In this document: positions 49,875 to 56,067 of the stretch, piece by piece
Layout: every line of letters starts with the position of its first letter
How positions within the stretch are numbered: position 1 is the first letter of the stretch
NCBI GenBank assembly: GCA_965213645.1
Contig: CBDBZX010000002.1
Location: forward strand, 2,129,871-2,193,870
Length of the DNA stretch: 64,000 bases
Source: CBDBZX01 sp965213645
Lineage (GTDB): Bacteria > Deinococcota > Deinococci > Deinococcales > Trueperaceae
Direction of reading: 5' to 3'
The notes under the pieces: generated by a model
What the model was told of the DNA's origin: nothing
The model's input: the letters and a program-made list of their open reading frames with translations, nothing else
Database searches by the model: none
Made by a program: the position numbers and the translations under genes

Positions 49875-50046
49875 CTATAGCACTTCCAAAACATACTGAG
49901 ACAGAGTGCCGCTTACGGAAGTTTTGGCAACGCCAAAGGGATCATCCCTGAACGTGCGTGCTAAACAATACTTTATACGGTGAGAGCGTCTCAAACCAGA
50001 TGACTATAGTACCCCGTACCCCGCCTCTAGGGGTGTACCTGCTACT
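49875..50046 (+). repeat. Dispersed repeat family A, copy 4
   Basis: TATAGCACTTCCAAAACATA, CTGAGACAGAGTG, ACGTGCGTGCT and GAGCGTCTCAAACCAGATGA, then an extra ~34 bp (CTATAGTACCCCGTACCCCG...) before TACCTGCTA. The insert splits the conserved right end. It lies in the 49730-50194 intergenic region, which otherwise has only a GGGGGTTGCAATCCC-type short hairpin. Confidence 0.6.
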
Positions 50047-50194
50047 AGACGTGAGTGAGAAACTTTACATATAAGGAGCACAGCTTAGACGGTATAGTTG
50101 CACTAAGTTGTTGCTTACAAGTTGCACAACTGCGTTCTTAATCTCTCCAGCGTGCTGCGCCGTAGCTGCGCTTCTAGCCAGGCTTAAAGGAGTC

Positions 50195-51298
50195 ATGTTC
50201 GCCCCCGCGATGTCACATCCAAACGACCAAGCGTCACCGCTCTTTCACCGCAGATACTATGTGGCGCTGGCGCTCTTTGGCATCACGGCGGCCCTGACCG
50301 AGCTGCTCTTTTTAGGCCGCGCTTCGCCGCTAGGCTCCATTTTTTTAGGGCTTTTTATCGCGTTTAACCTCGCGTTGCTGCTCGTGCCGCGCAGGTGGCT
50401 AGGGCCACAGCTTTACGAAAGATTGCCGTACGCCTACTTCGGCTTGCTCCTCCCGCTATGGCTCGTCGCACTCTACGGCATTGAGCAAGACCTCTACGCG
50501 CTCGTCGGGCTGCTTTCCATCAAAGTCTACCTCACGGTTTACTACGCGCTGACCTTTCTTATCTTTACGCCGCAAAAAGCGCTACGTTTTACGCTCAGCG
50601 TGCTTGCGGTATTTGTGGCTGCAAGTTTGCCCAATGTTGCCAACGCGGAATTTACCAATATCGACCTGCTTATTCCGCTCACGATGACGCTGGCTCACAT
50701 CATGTTGATCTTTGCCTTGAACGCCTTTGCGCGGCTCGAGCCCGAACTGCGTGAAACGCGCCGCAGCGCTGAGCAGCTAGAGCGCTTGGCCTATCACGAC
50801 TTCTTGACGGGCATCGCCAACCGCCGCCAAGTCGAGGTCTTAGCCCAAATCGCCCTCGCCTCGGCGCAGCGCAGGCGCGAGAGTTTCTCGGTCTTAATGC
50901 TCGACATCGACCGCTTCAAAAAGATTAACGACACCTACGGTCACTACGTCGGCGACGATATCTTACGTGAACTCGCCGCGCGGCTCAAAGGAGAGTTGCG
51001 CGAGAGCGACATCTTCGGGCGCTGGGGCGGCGAAGAGTTTATTGTCATTACACCCGTCACCGACAAGGACGAAGGTCACGCGCTCGCCGAACGGCTGCGC
51101 CTAAGCCTCAAAGCCAAACCGCTCGCTAAGCGCCACAGGGTCACCGTGAGTTGCGGCCTCGCTCACTACCGGTCCGGCGACACCCTGGATACGCTCGTCA
51201 ACCGAGCGGACGCGGCGCTCTACCGTGCCAAAGAAGGAGGCCGCGATAGAGTCGCCGTCGCCGAGTTGGACAGAGTAGAGGTTAAGCGTAGAGGTTAG
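50195..51298 (+). CDS. Membrane-bound diguanylate cyclase (GGDEF)
   Basis: A 367-residue protein with five or six N-terminal membrane helices (YVALALFGITAALTELLFL, IFLGLFIAFNLALLLV, YFGLLLPLWLVALYG and others) and a C-terminal GGDEF domain. HDFLTGIANRR begins the domain, MLDIDRFKKINDTYGHYVGDDILRELA binds GTP/Mg, and GRWGGEEF is the active loop. RESD five residues before GGEEF is a product-inhibition I-site. It should make cyclic di-GMP in response to a membrane cue. The ATG at 50195 follows AAAGGAG. No EAL/HD-GYP gene is in the window. Confidence 0.9.
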   Translation: MFAPAMSHPNDQASPLFHRRYYVALALFGITAALTELLFLGRASPLGSIFLGLFIAFNLALLLVPRRWLGPQLYERLPYAYFGLLLPLWLVALYGIEQDLYALVGLLSIKVYLTVYYALTFLIFTPQKALRFTLSVLAVFVAASLPNVANAEFTNIDLLIPLTMTLAHIMLIFALNAFARLEPELRETRRSAEQLERLAYHDFLTGIANRRQVEVLAQIALASAQRRRESFSVLMLDIDRFKKINDTYGHYVGDDILRELAARLKGELRESDIFGRWGGEEFIVITPVTDKDEGHALAERLRLSLKAKPLAKRHRVTVSCGLAHYRSGDTLDTLVNRADAALYRAKEGGRDRVAVAELDRVEVKRRG

Positions 51299-51669
51299 CT
51301 CTCCTGCTGGCTCGCCTCCGAACCGTGCTTAGCCTCTTCGGACACCGCATCTTCCTCGTCCACGTCTTCCTCGCCCGTATCTTCGTCCGAATCGTCCACC
51401 GCGCCCGTCGAGGCTTTTGCCACCTTCTCGGCTTCCTCCGGGTCTTGGGTCTCTTCGCCGGGCGCGTTGTCAATGGATGAGCGGAAGTACGGTCCCGTGG
51501 ACTTAATTTTGAGGTTGCGCAAAAAGACCTCTACGCGCTCCTCGTCATTGGTCTCTAAGGTGTGACCGCCCTCGAGGTACACCGTCAGCGTCCCACCTTT
51601 ATGCGTATACGCCACCACGCGCTCTTGCCCTAAGATAACTTGCCCATTGCCTAAATCGATTTCTTCCAT
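51295..51669 (-). CDS. Hypothetical protein with acidic C-terminal tail
   Basis: A 124-residue protein. The first ~65 residues form a small beta-rich module (VILGQERVVAYTHKGGTLTVYLEGGHTLETNDEERVEVFLRNL). The rest is a low-complexity acidic tail (DDSDEDTGEEDVDEEDAVSEE). No signal peptide. AAGGGGGAAT precedes the ATG. It overlaps the diguanylate cyclase stop by 4 bp in convergent orientation. Function unknown. Confidence 0.65.
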   Translation of the reverse strand: MEEIDLGNGQVILGQERVVAYTHKGGTLTVYLEGGHTLETNDEERVEVFLRNLKIKSTGPYFRSSIDNAPGEETQDPEEAEKVAKASTGAVDDSDEDTGEEDVDEEDAVSEEAKHGSEASQQES

Positions 51670-51726
51670 TATTCCCCCTTGCCGCCTTGTACACTGCTAA
51701 GGTACTGCTTTAATGACTAATGAAAA

Positions 51727-51784
51727 GCAATTAGCTTTTAGCTGTTAGGTATTAGCAAAAGCTTTCAAGCTAAAAGCTAATTGC
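51727..51784. repeat. Dispersed repeat family D, copy 2 (17-bp hairpin)
   Basis: GCAATTAGCTTTTAGCT (51727-51743) and its exact complement (51768-51784) enclose TTAGGTATTAGCAAAAGCTT, the family D word. It is just downstream of fba and may help terminate it. Confidence 0.6.
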
Positions 51785-51793
51785 CAACAGCTT

Positions 51794-52714
51794 TTATGCT
51801 TTTCCTGCCGACTTAAACAGCTCCATGCGCTTCTTCACCACGTTCTTCATCTCATCCCTTGCCGGCCCCAAAATCTTACGCGGGTCGAACTCTTCGGGCT
51901 TGTTGATGAGGATTTCGCGCACTCTGGTTGTGAAAGCGAGACGAAGGTCGGTGTCCGTGTTGATTTTAGCGATGCCTTCAGTGACGGCTTTCTCCACATC
52001 CTCTTCGTGGATGCCGGAGGCGTACTCGAGCTGCCCCCCCGCCGCACGGAGCCGCTCCACAATATCGTTGGGCACACCGCTCGCCCCGTGCATAACGAGA
52101 GGTTGGGGGAGGCGGTTCGCAATTTCCACGATGCGCTCGTGGTCGATGTAAGGGCGTCCTTTGCCTTTATTCGCACCGTGAGAGGTTCCAATGGCGACCG
52201 CGAGATAGTCCGCGCCGCTCTTCTCCATAAACCGCTCGGCCTCGTCAGGCTTAGTGAGAATCGCGTCCTCTTCCGAGACGACGACGTGCTCTTCGACCCC
52301 ACCCAAACGTCCGATTTCCGCCTCGACGGTTGCGCCGACAGCGTGCGCCGCCTCGACGACGCGCTTCGTCTCCCTGATATTCACCTCTTCGTCCTCGTGC
52401 GACTTGTCGATCATCACCGAGGTGAGTCCGTAGCGGAGTGAGCGCAGGCACGACTCGTAGGAGGAGCCGTGGTCTAAGTGGACGCAGACGGGCACGCTCG
52501 CCTCGTCGCCCAGCTTGACGACCATATCCACCAAGTTCTTGCCGCCATATTTGATTGCGCCTTCAGAAAGCGCTAAGAGGACGGGGCTTCTCGTCTCCTC
52601 TGCCGCCTCGAGGATAGCCTGCGTAATCTCCATGTTGTTCGTGTTGAACGCGCCGACGCCATAATTGCCTTTGCGAGCCGCCGCTAAGATGTCTAAGCCT
52701 GTGTGAAGTGCCAT
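51794..52714 (-). CDS. fba: Class II fructose-1,6-bisphosphate aldolase
   Basis: A 306-residue zinc aldolase of glycolysis and gluconeogenesis. It has YGVGAFNTNNMEITQAILEAA, VCVHLDHGSSYE with a zinc His and catalytic Asp, EAEIGRLGGVEE, IGTSHGANKGKGRPYIDHERI and VMHGASGVPN, with INTDTDLRLAFT near the end. All expected ligands are present. The ATG at 52714 follows TATACT by 6 nt, and a TTGACC sits 19 bp further up as a possible -35. Confidence 0.94.
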   Translation of the reverse strand: MALHTGLDILAAARKGNYGVGAFNTNNMEITQAILEAAEETRSPVLLALSEGAIKYGGKNLVDMVVKLGDEASVPVCVHLDHGSSYESCLRSLRYGLTSVMIDKSHEDEEVNIRETKRVVEAAHAVGATVEAEIGRLGGVEEHVVVSEEDAILTKPDEAERFMEKSGADYLAVAIGTSHGANKGKGRPYIDHERIVEIANRLPQPLVMHGASGVPNDIVERLRAAGGQLEYASGIHEEDVEKAVTEGIAKINTDTDLRLAFTTRVREILINKPEEFDPRKILGPARDEMKNVVKKRMELFKSAGKA

Positions 52715-52720
52715 GCGTGA

Positions 52721-52726
52721 AGTATA
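52721..52726 (-). promoter_or_regulatory. Leaderless-type -10 box for fba
   Basis: Minus-strand TATACT ends exactly 6 nt before the fba ATG. Confidence 0.6.
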
Positions 52727-52834
52727 GCTTACGGGTTGTGGGGGAGGTCAATGTTTGGGGGAGCGGAGCGGGTCAGCTAGTCAGCGGGTCAGGGTTTCAG
52801 GAAAAGCATTGAAGCACAGTGTTGAGCGAACAAT

Positions 52835-52955
52835 GAGTTGTGTCATTCTGAGCCCTTTACAGGATGAAGAATCTCCGCATTCGCCTCCTCATCTGATTGA
52901 GATTGAGTAACGAGACCCTTCGACTGCGTTGCACTCCGCTTAGGGTGACAACAGT
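52835..52955. repeat. Dispersed repeat family E, copy 2
   Basis: GTGTCATTCTGAGCCC, GATGAAGAATCTCCGC, then GAGACCCTTCGACTGCG and CGCTTAGGGTGACAAC. The outer ends TGTCA/TGACA match copy 1. Confidence 0.6.
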
Positions 52956-53006
52956 AACGCGAAAACTAACAGCGTCGTTGGTTCTGTAGAGACTCGAGCG
53001 TCACCA

Positions 53007-53040
53007 AAAGAAAACCCCCTTCTAAGTATGGAAGAGGGTC
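53007..53040 (-). terminator. Terminator of mglBA
   Basis: On the minus strand GACCCTCTTC pairs with GAAGGGGGT (one wobble) around an 8-nt loop, followed by TTTTCTTTT, 33 bp after the mglA stop. Confidence 0.75.
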
Positions 53041-53073
53041 AAACTGCGTGAATTTTGAAAGAGGTTAAGGGAC

Positions 53074-53664
53074 TTACGCCTTCTGCGCTAACTTCTCTAG
53101 TACTAGCTTCGACACGCCGCGCAGGGGCTCAAAGACGCCCTCGAACTTGGCGGCCACCGCGTCGTAGAACTGAACCGTACCCGTTGGGTCAAGCACCTGC
53201 TGAATCATCTTAGAGGGCACGGCGTTCGGCAAATCGCGCTTGTTAATCTGGATGACGTAAGGGATTTCGCCCAGCGTGAGGTTATATTCCTTGAGGTTCT
53301 CGCGCAGGTTGCGCAGGCTCTCGGCGTTGGCGCGGAGGCGGTCAGGGCCGGAGTCGGCGACGAAGACGATGCCGTCCACACCGCGCAAGATGAGCTTGCG
53401 CGAGGAATTGTAGAAGACCTGTCCGGGCACCGTGTAGAGGTGAAAGCGCGTCTTGAAACCGTTGACGCTGCCGAGGTCTAAGGGCAAGAAGTCGAAGAAG
53501 AGCGTGCGCTCGTCCTCGGTCGCGAGGCTGACCATCTCCCCTTTACTATCGTCGGGGACCTTTTCATAGATTTTCTTGATGTTGGTCGTCTTACCCGACA
53601 TACCACAGCCGTAATAGACTATCTTAAAGTTGATTTCGCGGGCGGCAAAGTTAATCGTGCTCAT
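53074..53664 (-). CDS. mglA: MglA-type Ras-like polarity GTPase
   Basis: A 196-residue small GTPase. Motifs: P-loop YYGCGMSGKTTNIKKIYE, SLATEDERTLFFDFLPLDLG, FHLYTVPGQVFYNSSRKLIL (G3/Switch II) and VIQINKRDLPNA (G4). MglA marks a cell pole and drives motility or type IV pilus placement in Myxococcus; in Thermus the same pair is conserved though the bacterium does not glide. Its start overlaps the mglB end by 4 bp, so they are co-translated. Confidence 0.93.
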   Translation of the reverse strand: MSTINFAAREINFKIVYYGCGMSGKTTNIKKIYEKVPDDSKGEMVSLATEDERTLFFDFLPLDLGSVNGFKTRFHLYTVPGQVFYNSSRKLILRGVDGIVFVADSGPDRLRANAESLRNLRENLKEYNLTLGEIPYVIQINKRDLPNAVPSKMIQQVLDPTGTVQFYDAVAAKFEGVFEPLRGVSKLVLEKLAQKA

Positions 53665-54158
53665 GCGTCTTTCCCAAATATTCCGTCGAGAAGTGAATCG
53701 GTGGAGCCCTTCCAGGTGTCGTCAAAAGCGAGTTCGGGGGGCGCGTCGGTGGAATCAGCGAGGGCTTCCCGGATGGCCTCAACCGTCTTTTTCGAAAACA
53801 GCTTGACCTTACCCAATGCCGAAGAGGAATCGAAGACGGTAATGAGGAGCGCCTTTTCGCTGAGTTCTTCGGTGTACGTGCCGATTTCGCTGCCCTGCTG
53901 CACCATCTCCCGAAAGCCCGCCTCGCCCAGAAGCTGCGCAATCGCGGCGTTCGCAGAGTAGTTTGAGGCGACCAACGTGGCGAGTGAGTCCAAGGAGGGC
54001 GGCTTAGGAGCCCAGAGTGCGCGGGCGTGCATGAGAACGAAACCCTTGAGGTCGATGATGAGGGCGTAACGCGCGTGCGTCTTGGTCAAGAGGTCTTCCA
54101 AGAGCGCGTCCACCTTGTCGAAGGTCTCGCCGTAGAGTTCGAGGGACGGTTCTAACAT
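53661..54158 (-). CDS. mglB: MglB-type roadblock/LC7 GTPase-activating protein
   Basis: A 165-residue protein with the roadblock/LC7 fold (LLEDLLTKTHARYALIIDLKGFVLMHARA, SLATLVASNYSANAAIAQLLGE, KALLITVFDSSSALGKVKLFSKKTVEAI). MglB dimers stimulate GTP hydrolysis by MglA and restrict it to one pole. The C-terminal ~25 residues are a flexible extension that, in relatives, contacts MglA. Upstream lies TATAGT 7 nt before the ATG. Confidence 0.9.
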   Translation of the reverse strand: MLEPSLELYGETFDKVDALLEDLLTKTHARYALIIDLKGFVLMHARALWAPKPPSLDSLATLVASNYSANAAIAQLLGEAGFREMVQQGSEIGTYTEELSEKALLITVFDSSSALGKVKLFSKKTVEAIREALADSTDAPPELAFDDTWKGSTDSLLDGIFGKDA

Positions 54159-54165
54159 AAGGTTG

Positions 54166-54171
54166 ACTATA
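54166..54171 (-). promoter_or_regulatory. Leaderless-type -10 box for mglBA
   Basis: Minus-strand TATAGT ends 7 nt before the ATG at 54158. Confidence 0.5.
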
Positions 54172-54211
54172 AGGGTATGGGAAGAGGCGTGACGTGGAAA
54201 TATGCATTTGT

Positions 54212-54263
54212 GGGGGGGACCCCCCTGTTCCTTTGGAACAGCCCCCCTGTAAGGGGGGACAGT
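54212..54263. repeat. Cluster of G/C-tract hairpins between mglB and the regulator
   Basis: Three nested or adjacent inverted pairs: GGGGGG/CCCCCC, CTGTTCC/GGAACAG and CCCCCC/GGGGGG, within 52 bp, followed by a family D-like segment near 54275-54300. It could fold in several ways and may insulate the divergent genes. Confidence 0.5.
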
Positions 54264-54363
54264 GTTGGAGGCTTTTTTGGCTGACAGCTAACGGTTAGCG
54301 GTTTCTGTACGCAAGCGGGCTTACGGCGAGAGGTTGGGCTTGGGGTCATGCTCGAGCCTAGCA

Positions 54364-54951
54364 ATGGAACCTTATACCCTCAACGTCGTCATCGTCGCTC
54401 GAGACCCCTTAGTACGGGCGGGACTGGCGGCGGTGCTCGAGGCTGAAGATATTGAAGTTGTCGGACAAACCGCTGAACTACTAAGCGCAGAAGTCTTCCA
54501 GCCTGATGTCATCTTGTGGGATTTCGGTACAGATGAAGAGGTAGACATATCAGATGTACCCGTCGTCGCACTCGTGCAAGAGGTCGAAGTCACCTTGGCA
54601 GATGCCCTGAATACGGGCGTATCAGGCGTGCTCTACAGGGACGCTGAACCGGACAAAATCGTGGCTGCGCTACAGGCAGTGGTGCAGGGGTTGGTGGTGC
54701 TCGAGCCCACCTTCACCTCTTTGCTACAAGAGAACGTCACCAACGTAGACGTTGAACCTCTCACCGCCAGAGAGCAAGAGGTCTTGCAACTGCTCGCGCA
54801 GGGTGCGTCGAACAAAACTGTTTCGAAAGAACTCAGCATCAGCGAGTCCACTGCCAAGTTTCACACGAGCGCGATTTTAGGGAAGTTGGGCGTGAAGAGT
54901 CGGACGGAGGCGGTGGTGCGCTCAGCGCAGTTGGGGCTTATTCTTCTATGA
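54364..54951 (+). CDS. NarL/LuxR-type response regulator with weak receiver domain
   Basis: A 195-residue regulator. The C-terminal helix-turn-helix is typical LuxR/GerE type (PLTAREQEVLQLLAQGASNKTVSKELSISESTAKFHTSAILGKLGVKSRTEAV). The N-terminal half has the receiver layout (VVIVARDPLVRAGLAAVLEAE, VILWDFG with the phospho-acceptor Asp, VLYRD). The acidic pair after strand 1 is reduced to RD and the conserved Lys is Arg, so phosphorylation may be weak or absent. No histidine kinase is adjacent. The ATG at 54364 is taken as start; the frame is open further up to 54334. It overlaps the next gene by 4 bp. Confidence 0.82.
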   Translation: MEPYTLNVVIVARDPLVRAGLAAVLEAEDIEVVGQTAELLSAEVFQPDVILWDFGTDEEVDISDVPVVALVQEVEVTLADALNTGVSGVLYRDAEPDKIVAALQAVVQGLVVLEPTFTSLLQENVTNVDVEPLTAREQEVLQLLAQGASNKTVSKELSISESTAKFHTSAILGKLGVKSRTEAVVRSAQLGLILL

Positions 54952-55727
54952 AAACGTCTGTTACCGTGCTCGAGCCCACCGCTTCACCTCTTCCTGTCAT
55001 CACCAGCATCCCGCACAGCAGCGCGTTTGTACCGGAAGAGGTCAGAGAACGTTTTGTCTCCAAATACCGCGAGGCTCAACCTAACGTGGATTGGCACTTG
55101 GACAAGCTCTACGACTTCTTGCCCGCGCTCGGCGTTACTGTGATTAAAGCCAACTTCAGCCGCTACGTTGCCGACGTGAACCGCCCTCTACGTGAACCTC
55201 TTTACGGGCCTTATAAGACTTCGGTTGTTTACGAAAGCTCGACCTGGGACGAACCTCTTTACGCGCAACCTCTCACAGCGGAAGAGGCGCAGAGTCGGAC
55301 AGAGACCTTTTATCTCCCCTATCATAAAGCGTTAGCCAACCTCTTAGAGCGTACGCGGCGCACCTTCGGCAAGGTCTACTTGCTCGACTTGCACAGCTTT
55401 ATGGGACCGATTATGGATGATGTGTGTTTAAGCGACGATAACGGGCGCGTAAATGCTGAGGTGATGATGCCGCTTCTGGAAAGGTGTTTTTTAGGGCGTG
55501 GCTTTGGAGTGGTCAGAAACAAGGTTTTTACAGGTGGGCATATCGTCAAACACTACGCTCAGATGCCGCAGACTGAAGCGCTAATGGTGGAGGTGCGCTA
55601 TACGACGTATTTGCAGCGTGATGAATTGGATAGAGAGGAGCCGCCGAGGGATGAGGTGAGGGAACTCGAGGCGGCGAAGGTGAGGTTTCGAGAGGTGTTT
55701 GAGAAGTTTTTTCTCGATCTGAGGTAA
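54948..55727 (+). CDS. N-formylglutamate amidohydrolase
   Basis: A 259-residue zinc hydrolase of the FGase family (HutG-like), which splits N-formylglutamate or related N-formyl/N-acyl amino acids. TSIPHSSAFVPEEV starts the domain; ANFSRYVADVNRP, LDLHSFMG and NKVFTGGHIVKHYAQ are family hallmarks. It is translationally coupled (ATGA) to the regulator, which may control it. Other histidine-degradation genes are not in the window. Confidence 0.88.
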   Translation: MKTSVTVLEPTASPLPVITSIPHSSAFVPEEVRERFVSKYREAQPNVDWHLDKLYDFLPALGVTVIKANFSRYVADVNRPLREPLYGPYKTSVVYESSTWDEPLYAQPLTAEEAQSRTETFYLPYHKALANLLERTRRTFGKVYLLDLHSFMGPIMDDVCLSDDNGRVNAEVMMPLLERCFLGRGFGVVRNKVFTGGHIVKHYAQMPQTEALMVEVRYTTYLQRDELDREEPPRDEVRELEAAKVRFREVFEKFFLDLR

Positions 55728-55964
55728 TTTGATGTTGGGTATTAAGTGCTCCGGTCTAAATAACCTAAACTATCTTACTGAAGTTTTACGCTCGAGACAG
55801 GAACCGCGAACTTTTCTGGTTTAGATTATTTCCACACCTCTACTTAGTTTACTAGACCTCTTGCAAAAGTACCACTTTATCCAGCGACGGCGTCTGCTCA
55901 TATTCGCTGAATCCTCAGCAGCTAGCGCAAGCGAACTAGCCCCAAAGGCTAGCAATAGTACGGA

Positions 55965-56010
55965 CAAACGGCAAAAAGCGTACATCGACATTCGACTTAA
56001 AATCACTACC
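55965..56010 (+). repeat. Dispersed repeat family F, copy 2
   Basis: CAAACGGCAAAAAGCGTACA followed by TCGACATTCGACT and CACTACC, matching 20681-20726. It lies in the 55728-56051 intergenic stretch, which also has CTAGC/GCTAG hairpins near 55920-55955 and no gene. Confidence 0.6.
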
Positions 56011-56025
56011 AAAACCTCTAAACCT

Positions 56026-56067
56026 GCTCGAGACCTAGACTTGCTCGAGACCTAGACTTGCTCGAGA
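56026..56067. repeat. 17-bp tandem repeat at the speA stop codon
   Basis: CTCGAGACCTAGACTTG occurs about two and a half times in a row. Read on the minus strand, the first unit encodes the last residues and stop of SpeA (LEQV, TAG), so the duplication added stop-bearing copies downstream. Confidence 0.75.
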
